NCBI RefSeq assembly: GCF_028686475.1
Contig: NZ_JAQUCA010000003.1
Span: 62,001-126,000 of the forward strand
DNA from: Giesbergeria sp.
GTDB lineage: Bacteria > Pseudomonadota > Gammaproteobacteria > Burkholderiales > Burkholderiaceae_C
Reading direction: 5' to 3'
DNA length: 64,000 bases
Part shown: in pieces, positions 17,947-25,566 of the stretch
Layout of the letters: every line of letters starts with the position of its first letter
Position numbering within the stretch: the first letter of the stretch is position 1
Notes under the pieces: model-generated
The model's input: the letters and a program-made list of their open reading frames with translations, nothing else
The model's database searches: none
Told to the model about the DNA's origin: nothing
Made by a program: the position numbers and the translations under genes

Positions 17947-19170
17947 TCAGGGCTGGCCTTTGGGTGTCGCCACCAGCCCATGCGTGGCGGCCCAAGCGTT
18001 GATGTCTTCTTTGCGAATGGCGGCGGCCATCAAGTCCGGGAAGGCATTGGGCGTGCAGGCAAACGAGGGCACCCCCAGCGCCGCCAGTTTGGCCGCCAGC
18101 GCTCGGTCGTAAGAGGGCGCACCTTCATCGCTCAGGGCCAGCAAGGTAATAAATTGCACGCCCGACTCCACCAACGAGGCGGCGCGGCGCAACAAGTTGG
18201 CTTCGACACCACCTTCGTACAAATCCGAAATCAGTACCAAAATGGTATTGCGTGGCTCGCGGATGATGGACTGGCAGTAACCCACCGCGCCGTTGATGTC
18301 GGTGCCGCCGCCCAGTTGCACCCCAAACAGCAGCTCTACCGGGTCATCCAGTTGGTCGGTTAAATCCACGATGCTGGTATCAAACACCACCATTTTGGTC
18401 GCCACCGCAGGCAAGGAGGCCATCACGGCCCCAAAGATGCTGGAATACACCACCGAGGCCGCCATCGAGCCACTTTGGTCGATGCACAACACCACTTCGC
18501 GCTGCGGGCTACGTGCTTTGCGCCCATAGCCAATCAGCTGCTGTGGCACGATGGTGCGGTAGTCTTCTTGCCAGTGGCGCAGGTTGGCGCGGATGGTGCG
18601 GTTCCAGTCGATTTCGCTGTGGCGTGGGCGGCGGTTGCGCTGGCTGCGGTCTAAAGCGCCCGTGACGGCCGAGCGCATCGGCTCTTCGAGCTTTTTCAGC
18701 AGTTCATCCACCACTTTGCGTACCACCATGCGTGCGGTTTCTTTGGTGCTGGCCGGAATCACGCCCGACAGCGCAATCAAGTTGGCGACCAAATGCACGT
18801 CGGCGTGGGCGCTCTCTAGCATTTCGGGTTGCAGCAGCATTTCGCGCAAATCCAGCCGTTCTAGGGCATCGCGCTGCATGACCTGCACCACTGGGGTGGG
18901 AAAGTATTTGCGAATATCGCCCAGCCAGCGCGCTACGCTGGGCGAGGAACTGCCGCGTCCGCCCCGGCGCTCGGAGGATTTACCCAGGCCATTTTTGCCA
19001 TCGGCGTCGTACAAGGCCGCCAAGACTTGGTCCATTTCGGCCATCTGGCCCGAGAGTTTGCCGCAGCTGCCTTCGGCTTCGCCCCCTAAAACCAAGCGCC
19101 AGCGGCGCAGGCGTTCTTCTTCGCTGAGGGGGGGCGGGGTCTCTAGGCTGGCGGAGGTGTTGGCGGTCAT
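17947..19170 (-). CDS. VWA-domain protein of the MoxR/DUF5682 cluster
   Basis: 407 residues, last gene of the five-gene operon. ATG at 19170 overlaps the DUF5682 stop (ATGA). The N-terminal 170 residues are helical with no recognised domain. The von Willebrand A domain (about 215-390) has an intact MIDAS: VVLCIDQSGSMAASV (DxSxS), a Thr in GGGTDINGA and Asp in LVLISDLYEGG. VWA proteins encoded with MoxR ATPases act as metal-dependent adaptors that bring substrates to the AAA+ ring; resemblance to E. coli YehP is likely. Substrate unknown. Confidence 0.88.
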   Translation of the reverse strand: MTANTSASLETPPPLSEEERLRRWRLVLGGEAEGSCGKLSGQMAEMDQVLAALYDADGKNGLGKSSERRGGRGSSSPSVARWLGDIRKYFPTPVVQVMQRDALERLDLREMLLQPEMLESAHADVHLVANLIALSGVIPASTKETARMVVRKVVDELLKKLEEPMRSAVTGALDRSQRNRRPRHSEIDWNRTIRANLRHWQEDYRTIVPQQLIGYGRKARSPQREVVLCIDQSGSMAASVVYSSIFGAVMASLPAVATKMVVFDTSIVDLTDQLDDPVELLFGVQLGGGTDINGAVGYCQSIIREPRNTILVLISDLYEGGVEANLLRRAASLVESGVQFITLLALSDEGAPSYDRALAAKLAALGVPSFACTPNAFPDLMAAAIRKEDINAWAATHGLVATPKGQP

Positions 19171-21530
19171 GGGGCGATTCCGAGAATGGTTTGCAGCAGT
19201 GGCACCGGCAGCGCGGCCAAAGGCTCGTCCCACTGTGGGGCAACCACGCTGACCGAGGCGGCGTTGCTGTGGCCGCCTTGGCGGGCGCGCTGGCCCAAGT
19301 CTTGGCGCTCGCTGGCGCTGAAGGCGGAGAAGGTGCGGCGCACCAGCGGCAAAATGTGCGTGAAGTGGCTCTCGCCCAAGCTGCACAGCCAGTCGTTCAC
19401 CAGTTGCCAGAGTTGGTTGTCGTGCAGCAGCACCATCGCGTTGCGGTTGAGGAAGCCCTCTAGCCAAGCGGCGGCTTGCAAGGGTGGCGTACCGCTGGAC
19501 AGGTGCAAAGACAGGGCCGTGGCGGCATCGTCGCTGTGCCAAATGCCCTCATCCAACAGCAGGCGACCGGCCAAGCCTTGTAGTAACTCGTGGGCGGTGC
19601 TGCTCTCGGCGACCAAACGCAAGGCGCGTTGCCAAGCTTGGGTTTGTTCTTCGGCATCGCGCAGGGCCACAGCACTGTGGGCCGCCAAGATGGTGCCGCG
19701 CAGTTCGTGCGCGCTGTCGTCGTCGATGCCGCTACACGCCAAGGGCAAGCCGATGGCAGCACGCACGATGAGGCCGTCGAGCATGTGCGCCACCATGCCG
19801 GTGTCGGTTTGGCGCACGTTGCCATAACGGAACACATTCGCCAGTGGTGGCAGCGCTTCAAGCAGTTGCACCGTATCGCCATTGACGGCGGCGCGGTTTT
19901 CTAAGATGCGCGTGATGGCTTGCACTGCTGGCTCTAGGTCGGCCAACAGCACTTCTTGCACCAATCGCGATAAGGCTCCCAGAGTTTCGGCTTTTTGGGC
20001 GCGGTCCAAACTGGCGGCACAGGCCGCAGCCACCAAGGTTTGGCCCCATTGGCTGGCCTCAATCAGGCGCACCACAAATTCGGGTTGCCATTGCAGCGCC
20101 CAAATCTCGTGGAAGGTGCCTTTGGAGGATCCGCCGTTGCTGCTCGGTCGTCCCCAAGGCAGGTCTATCAGGCGCAGGCGGTGCAGCAGGTGGCTGCGTG
20201 CCAAATCGTTGGGCTGGCGCAGGTCTAAATCTAAGGTGCGGTGCGTGGCCTCGGGTTTGAGGCGCAGGGATTTTTGCTGCTGCTCTACGTCCTTTTGCAG
20301 TGGCACGGTGGGCACATCGGGCGGCACTTGCCCCATGCGCTGGCCGACCAGCAGGGCATCGGCAATGAAGTCAAGCGCCGCATCGTCACCCATCGTCAAG
20401 ACGGTGCGCGTGGCTTCGTGCAGTTCTTCCAAACTGGCCTGCGGGCGTTGGCGCAAGGCGGCCAAGCTGTCGGCCAGTCGGGTGGCTTCTATCAGGTGGG
20501 CGCTGGAGCAGTCTAAGTCGCGCTCGCGCATCAGCTTGGCTACGCGGGCCAGCCAGCCTACGGTGCGCGGCGGTGCGGTCGTCGGGTTGGCATCCACGGC
20601 TTGGCCGTGCAGCCACAGGTGTTCGTACCAGCCGGGGGCTTCAATGCCTGCACCGTAGCCGCTGTCACGGCTCAGGTGGCGGTATGTCCAAGGCACCCAG
20701 GTCGATTGCACCTTGAGTTTGGGCAAGCCCTTGAGCAAGGCGTTATCCGCGCTGGCCTTGACCGTGGCTTGCAGTCCGCCCAAGTGCCAAGCTCCACACA
20801 CTACGGCGATGCGCTCATGGCCTTTTTTGATGGCCTCGCGGATGCGCTGGCGCATATAGGCTTCGCGCAGTAGCTCGCGCCGGGCGCGGTAGGGGCAGGT
20901 TTCTTCGGCCTGTTCGCCCAACTCGGCGCGTAGCGTGGTCATGGCCTCGGCAATGGCAGCAAACAGCTCTTCGCCATCGCCGCGCTCTTCGACCGTGTGG
21001 TTCCACCAGCTTTCACCATCGGCATGGCCTGCGGCTTGGGCCAGCCAGTTGAGGGGGTCACTGCGGTAACTGGGTTCAGGCTCTGTGGCAGCAGCGGGGG
21101 CTGTGGCATCAGCGTTGGGTTCAGTGCCCGTATCGGTATCGGTATCGGTATCGGTTGCAGTGGCTTCGGTGGCCTCTTGGGCGGCGGCATCTTCTTCGCG
21201 CGCTTTGGCCAGCGCCAGCTGGTGCGTTAGCGGCAGGTCGATGAAGGAGGCGGGCACTTGCCGTTGCAAGGCCCAGCGCAGTGCCTGCCATTCGGGCGAG
21301 AACACGGCAAACGGGTGATAAACCGCGCGCCGGGGTTCATCCGGGCAGTAACTGAGCAGCGCTACCGGCGGCTGCATCTGCTCGGACAGCAGGGCGGCCA
21401 GCACGCTTTCGCCTTCGGGTGGGCCTTCGAGTAGCACACAGTCGGGTTGCAGAACCTCAAAGGCATGGAGCAAGCTGCGCGCGCAGCCCGGCCCGTGGTG
21501 GCGGATACCAAAATAGTGGACTTTGCTCAC
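19167..21530 (-). CDS. DUF5682 protein, TraB/ChaN/EreA-like candidate hydrolase
   Basis: 787 residues, GTG start at 21530 (MSKVHYFG), 15 bases after the MoxR stop. The N-terminus has YFGIRHHGPGCARSLL, then VLLEGPPEGE, and near residue 255 IAVVCGAWHLGGL. This spaced G-x-x-H, E-G, G-x-x-H pattern resembles TraB/PrgY, ChaN and erythromycin-esterase-like proteins, so a metal-dependent hydrolase is possible (inference). A low-complexity Thr-Asp segment near 135-145 is encoded by a hexamer repeat. The C-terminal 400 residues look like helical repeats. Central member of the SWIM/DUF5691/MoxR/DUF5682/VWA operon; biochemical activity is unknown to me. Confidence 0.85.
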   Translation of the reverse strand: MSKVHYFGIRHHGPGCARSLLHAFEVLQPDCVLLEGPPEGESVLAALLSEQMQPPVALLSYCPDEPRRAVYHPFAVFSPEWQALRWALQRQVPASFIDLPLTHQLALAKAREEDAAAQEATEATATDTDTDTDTGTEPNADATAPAAATEPEPSYRSDPLNWLAQAAGHADGESWWNHTVEERGDGEELFAAIAEAMTTLRAELGEQAEETCPYRARRELLREAYMRQRIREAIKKGHERIAVVCGAWHLGGLQATVKASADNALLKGLPKLKVQSTWVPWTYRHLSRDSGYGAGIEAPGWYEHLWLHGQAVDANPTTAPPRTVGWLARVAKLMRERDLDCSSAHLIEATRLADSLAALRQRPQASLEELHEATRTVLTMGDDAALDFIADALLVGQRMGQVPPDVPTVPLQKDVEQQQKSLRLKPEATHRTLDLDLRQPNDLARSHLLHRLRLIDLPWGRPSSNGGSSKGTFHEIWALQWQPEFVVRLIEASQWGQTLVAAACAASLDRAQKAETLGALSRLVQEVLLADLEPAVQAITRILENRAAVNGDTVQLLEALPPLANVFRYGNVRQTDTGMVAHMLDGLIVRAAIGLPLACSGIDDDSAHELRGTILAAHSAVALRDAEEQTQAWQRALRLVAESSTAHELLQGLAGRLLLDEGIWHSDDAATALSLHLSSGTPPLQAAAWLEGFLNRNAMVLLHDNQLWQLVNDWLCSLGESHFTHILPLVRRTFSAFSASERQDLGQRARQGGHSNAASVSVVAPQWDEPLAALPVPLLQTILGIAP
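21131..21155. repeat. Hexanucleotide tandem repeat (GGTATC, about four units) inside the DUF5682 gene
   Basis: Four copies of TATCGG in tandem on the + strand encode alternating Thr-Asp on the minus strand. Six-base slippage keeps frame, so copy number could vary without inactivating the gene. Confidence 0.8.
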
Positions 21531-21545
21531 AGCGCTGGCCTGTTG

Positions 21546-22631
21546 TTATTCGAGTTCCTTGCAGGCGCGGTACAGGCTTTTCCAGTCTTCGCGCTCTTTG
21601 ACCACAATGTCCAAATATTCTTTCCAAACCACGGCATCTTGCACTGGGTCTTTGACCACCGCGCCAATCAGGCCAGCGGCCACATCGTGCGGATGCAGTA
21701 CGCCATCGCCAAAATGCCCGGCCAAGGCCATGCCGTTGTTAATCACCGAGATGGCTTCTGCCGTGGACAAGGAGGAGCTGGGCGATTTGAGCTGTGTTTT
21801 GCCATCCTGCGTGCGACCACTGCGTAACTCGCGAAAAATTTGCACAATGCGGCGCACTTCTTTCAGCGCGGGGGGTTCGGCGGGCAGTTGCAATGCTTGG
21901 CCCATCTCGGCCACGCGCTTGACGACGATGGAGACTTCTTCATCCTCCGACGCGGGCACGGGCAGCACCACGGTGTTAAAGCGGCGCTTCAAGGCCGCTG
22001 ACAGCTCGTTCACGCCCTTGTCGCGGTTGTTGGCGGTGGCAATCACGCTAAAGCCACGCACCGCCTGCACTTCCGAGCCTAGCTCGGGAATGGGCAAGGT
22101 TTTTTCTGACAGCACGGTGATGAGCGAATCTTGCACATCAGCGGGGATGCGGGTCAACTCTTCTACGCGGGCGATTTTGCCGTCGCGCATGGCGTTCATC
22201 AGCGGGCTGGGCACCAAGGCTTTTTCAGACGGGCCGTGGGCCAGCAGTTGGGCGTAGTTCCAGCCGTAGCGCAGTTGTTCTTCGCTCGTGCCTGCGGTGC
22301 CCTGAATCAGCAGGGTCGAGTTGCCACTGACGGCAGCGGCCAAATGCTCGGACACCCACGATTTGGCGGTGCCGGGTACGCCATAGAGCAGCAAGGCGCG
22401 GTCCGTGGCCAGCGTGGAGACGGCAATTTCCATCAAGCGGCGGCTGCCGATGTATTTGGCACTGAGTTCAAAACCGTTGTCGAGTTTGTCGCCCATCAGG
22501 TACGACACCACGGCCCACGGCGAGAGTTCCCAGTTGGCCGGGCGCGGGTGCTTGTCCACTTTTTTCAGTTCTTCGAGTTCGTGGGCAAATTGGTGTTCGG
22601 CGTGTTGGCGCAGGGCGTTGGCGGTGCTCAT
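21546..22631 (-). CDS. MoxR-type AAA+ ATPase
   Basis: 361 residues, ATG 22631 overlapping the DUF5691 stop (ATGA). Walker A is GVPGTAKS (near residue 100) and the Walker B/sensor region is ARVEELTRIPADVQDSLI; sensor 1 is VIATANNRDKG and the arginine-finger region LKRRFNTVVLPVP. MoxR ATPases act as chaperones that load cofactors or remodel partners, usually with a VWA protein, which is encoded two genes downstream. It corresponds to E. coli YehL in order and domain content. Central motor of the operon. Confidence 0.9.
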   Translation of the reverse strand: MSTANALRQHAEHQFAHELEELKKVDKHPRPANWELSPWAVVSYLMGDKLDNGFELSAKYIGSRRLMEIAVSTLATDRALLLYGVPGTAKSWVSEHLAAAVSGNSTLLIQGTAGTSEEQLRYGWNYAQLLAHGPSEKALVPSPLMNAMRDGKIARVEELTRIPADVQDSLITVLSEKTLPIPELGSEVQAVRGFSVIATANNRDKGVNELSAALKRRFNTVVLPVPASEDEEVSIVVKRVAEMGQALQLPAEPPALKEVRRIVQIFRELRSGRTQDGKTQLKSPSSSLSTAEAISVINNGMALAGHFGDGVLHPHDVAAGLIGAVVKDPVQDAVVWKEYLDIVVKEREDWKSLYRACKELE

Positions 22632-24226
22632 GGGGTTCCTTGGATGGCAGGGGAGGGGGTGGTGGCGCGTGGCAGTCGGGCCAGCGCTTGGCGGGCCATC
22701 AGCAGCGGCAGTTGCTGGCGCAAGACTTGCGCGAAGGCTTGGGTGTCTTTGTCTTCGGTAGCGAGGGGGTTTTGCGCCAGCGCTTGCAACCGGGGCAGGG
22801 TGTCTGGGTGCAGCACACAGCACAAAGGGGGCAAACCCTGTTGCCGGTAATAGTGGCGCTGCAAATAGGGGGCGATTTTGGCCAGCAGTTGCTCCGACAG
22901 CGCCAGCGATAAATGCTGCCCCGGTGGGTAGGCAGCCGTTATTTGCTGCACCATCGCTTCTAGCTGGTCTGCGCTGCTTTTATCCACGCCTTCTAATTGG
23001 CGCAACCAATAGGGTTCGCGTTGCTCGGTGGGCAAGAGTGCCAGCACGGCGGCTTGGCTATCGGGCAGGGCTTTGCCGGGCCAGTGTTGCAGCAGGGCAT
23101 GGCACCACGCAGCATCGGGTGCTGGGCGCAATACGTCCCACCAGGCACGCACCAAAGCATCACGCCAATCGTTTTGGGCTACCCATTGCAATAGGGCTTC
23201 GGGGGCCATGCCGGTGTGTTGCGTCCACCACACCAGCGGTACTTGCCGCGCCAGTTGGTACAGCCACCACGCGCGTTCGCCCAAACTTTCGTATTTGGGG
23301 CGCTCCAGCTCGATGCCGTGGTTTTTCCAATCCGGGTCGGCGGCTTCTGGGGGGGCAATCGTCCAAACTGCGTTTTTGCCTGATGCTTGCACACAGGCTT
23401 GCAAGCGCGCGATAGCTGCTTGGGTGATGGCGCTATCGGGCAACTGCACCAGCAGGGTGCGCGCGGTTTGGCGCACCTCGCGGCTTTTGTCTTTGTGGGC
23501 CAGGGCGGTGAGCAGCTCTTCATCGTCGGCAGACAAGCCGGTTTGCAACACGGCGAGTAGTTCGGTGCGCTCTTTGGCCGGTAAGTCGGGCAAGCTGGCT
23601 TGCAGGCGTGCGCGGGCAACGCTGGGTTGACTTTGGCGTTCTTGGCGTAGCAGTTGCAGGCGTTGGGCCAAGGTGCCTTCTTGCCAGCGGGTGTCGGCAG
23701 GGGCGGTTTCTGCGGTACCGGCGGCATAACGCCAGCTGCTATTTTGATGTGCCAACCAGCGGCCACGCTCGCCCAGCACGGCACTGACGGCTGGGCGCAG
23801 AACGCTGGCGCGTTGCGCGGTATCGAGTGCCAAGGGCAGCAAAGCGGCAGGCAAGCGCCAGCCCGCCACTGCCAGTTGCTCTAGCCAGTGGATTTGTAAG
23901 TGCTGTGGGGCTTCGGTCAGTACCCAGCGCAGGGTGGCGTGCAAAGCCGGGTCAGGCAGTGCATGTGCGTTATCAACCGTAGCGGCCACATGGCTGGCAG
24001 GTAAGGGGGTGGGCTGGGGGCGTTGACCGGCGCGCTCGCACACGGTCAGGATGCCAGCGGCTTGCAGCAGCAGTTGCGCCGGGTGTTCGGTGTGCTGGGG
24101 CAGTTGGGCCAGCAAAGCCCCTACGGCTCCGGGCAGCGGCGGCAGTTGTAGCGGTTTTTTGTCGGTGCCCACCATTGCAGGGGGCAACAAGGTTTTCCAG
24201 AGGCTGGCGGTGGCGGCGGTACTCAT
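22628..24226 (-). CDS. DUF5691 protein (helical repeat) of the MoxR/VWA cluster
   Basis: 532 residues, ATG 24226 overlapping the SWIM gene stop (ATGA). The opening LWKTLLPPAMVGTDKKPLQL and LLLQAAGILTVCERAGQRP are typical of DUF5691 as I recall it. The rest is Leu/Ala/Gln-rich helices resembling HEAT-type repeats (LTALAHKDKSREVRQTARTL). No catalytic motif is visible; a scaffold role is inferred. It is always translated with its neighbours here because of the overlaps. Confidence 0.75.
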   Translation of the reverse strand: MSTAATASLWKTLLPPAMVGTDKKPLQLPPLPGAVGALLAQLPQHTEHPAQLLLQAAGILTVCERAGQRPQPTPLPASHVAATVDNAHALPDPALHATLRWVLTEAPQHLQIHWLEQLAVAGWRLPAALLPLALDTAQRASVLRPAVSAVLGERGRWLAHQNSSWRYAAGTAETAPADTRWQEGTLAQRLQLLRQERQSQPSVARARLQASLPDLPAKERTELLAVLQTGLSADDEELLTALAHKDKSREVRQTARTLLVQLPDSAITQAAIARLQACVQASGKNAVWTIAPPEAADPDWKNHGIELERPKYESLGERAWWLYQLARQVPLVWWTQHTGMAPEALLQWVAQNDWRDALVRAWWDVLRPAPDAAWCHALLQHWPGKALPDSQAAVLALLPTEQREPYWLRQLEGVDKSSADQLEAMVQQITAAYPPGQHLSLALSEQLLAKIAPYLQRHYYRQQGLPPLCCVLHPDTLPRLQALAQNPLATEDKDTQAFAQVLRQQLPLLMARQALARLPRATTPSPAIQGTP

Positions 24227-25566
24227 GCAACGGGGCTCCAAATCCAATGGCCTTCAGACCCCAAGGCAGTGAGGGGGCGCAAGTGGTTGCCATCCCATTC
24301 GCCCTGTACCGTCAGGGGGTGGCCGCCTGCCAAAGCCAGCAAGGCCCAGCCATCGTTGTCACGCAATTGCAGTGGCAAGAGCCTATCGCCCCAGTGCAGG
24401 CAAAATTGTTCGTTCTGGCGCATAAAAAGGGCCTCGTGGCAGCGCAGGGGGTGCAAACTGCCCCAAGGGTTGGCAGCGACGCGCTGCGCTACCTGTAACC
24501 ATTCTTGCGCGGGCGGACTGGCGGGCGCGGGCGCTGCTAAGTGCGCCGGGCTAATGGCTTGTATCTCTGCCACCAAGGCGCGCAGGGGGGCGGCACTGGG
24601 GTAAAAGGCCAAGCTGGCTTGTACGGTGCTGAGGGCCATCCATGATTGCTCAAACACCCGACCCGGAAAGATATGGTCTAGCACCAAGGCCCGTTGCCCG
24701 GTGTGCAGGCCGTGCAGCCAGACGCGGCGTTCTATCAGGTTGCGCTCGCGTTCTTCTTGTATCACGCCCAGCACCTGCCAATGGTCGGTCACTTTATGGG
24801 CTTGGCCCAAGATGCTATCTTTGTCGATGGGCCAACCGATCAGCGCGCGCAAGTCGGCTTGGGCGTTTTCATCCAAAGCAGCACGGCGCTGGATGGCGTG
24901 GCAGGCCAGTTGTAGCACGCCCAGGCGGCGCAGCACATTTTCGGGCCATTGGGGGCCTTGCAGCAACTCTGCGCCAGCGTAGCGCAGCCGTTGGGCCAAA
25001 CCGGGGGCTTGGGCATCGACCAAACGGGCGGCCACGCCGTCCCAGTCATCATGGCTGTCCGGGCTGAGGTGGCCTAGCCCTTGGGCCACTTGGTCTGACA
25101 ACCATTGTTGCAATTCGGCCACGCCTTTGTCGATGCGGCTCCAGCGTTTTTGTACGCTTTTGAGGGCAGTTTCTGCGGCTTTGGGGTCAGCGGCTTTTTC
25201 GGCGGCTTTTTGTTGTTGTTTTTCTTCTTTTTTCTGCTGGCGTTCTTGGCGCGCTGCCAGATGCTCACTGACCCACTTGGGCAGCTGGCCCTGCTGAAAC
25301 TGGGTTGGGTCCTTGGCCCAGAGCAGCAACAGCGCCAAACCGTGTTTGCATGGAAACTTGCGGCTAGGACAAGAACAATGGAAAGACGGGCCAGACAAAT
25401 CGACCTGGGTTTGGTACAAGCCGCTGCCTTGGCATTCGCCCCAGATGGCCACCTCGCTGGCCCCTAATGAGGGCCATTTGCCCGGCTTAATCAGCCCGTT
25501 GGCGGCTTTGGCCGAGGCCGCATCGGGGGCCAAGGCGAGAACGGATTCGGTGCTGAAGAGCTGCAT
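24223..25566 (-). CDS. SWIM zinc-finger protein, first gene of the MoxR/VWA operon
   Basis: About 447 residues. The SWIM motif C-x-C-x(6)-C-x-H is seen as FHCSCPSRKFPCKHGLAL around residues 65-80. A lysine/glutamine-rich segment (RQERQQKKEEKQQQKAAEKA) near 110-130 looks coiled-coil. ATG 25566 is preceded by CAGG five bases upstream; a GTG two codons earlier is also possible. SWIM domains bind nucleic acid or protein; E. coli YehQ is a likely counterpart. The upstream region has been invaded by the tail of the polyvalent pseudogene, which runs 76 bases past this start in another frame. Confidence 0.87.
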   Translation of the reverse strand: MQLFSTESVLALAPDAASAKAANGLIKPGKWPSLGASEVAIWGECQGSGLYQTQVDLSGPSFHCSCPSRKFPCKHGLALLLLWAKDPTQFQQGQLPKWVSEHLAARQERQQKKEEKQQQKAAEKAADPKAAETALKSVQKRWSRIDKGVAELQQWLSDQVAQGLGHLSPDSHDDWDGVAARLVDAQAPGLAQRLRYAGAELLQGPQWPENVLRRLGVLQLACHAIQRRAALDENAQADLRALIGWPIDKDSILGQAHKVTDHWQVLGVIQEERERNLIERRVWLHGLHTGQRALVLDHIFPGRVFEQSWMALSTVQASLAFYPSAAPLRALVAEIQAISPAHLAAPAPASPPAQEWLQVAQRVAANPWGSLHPLRCHEALFMRQNEQFCLHWGDRLLPLQLRDNDGWALLALAGGHPLTVQGEWDGNHLRPLTALGSEGHWIWSPVA

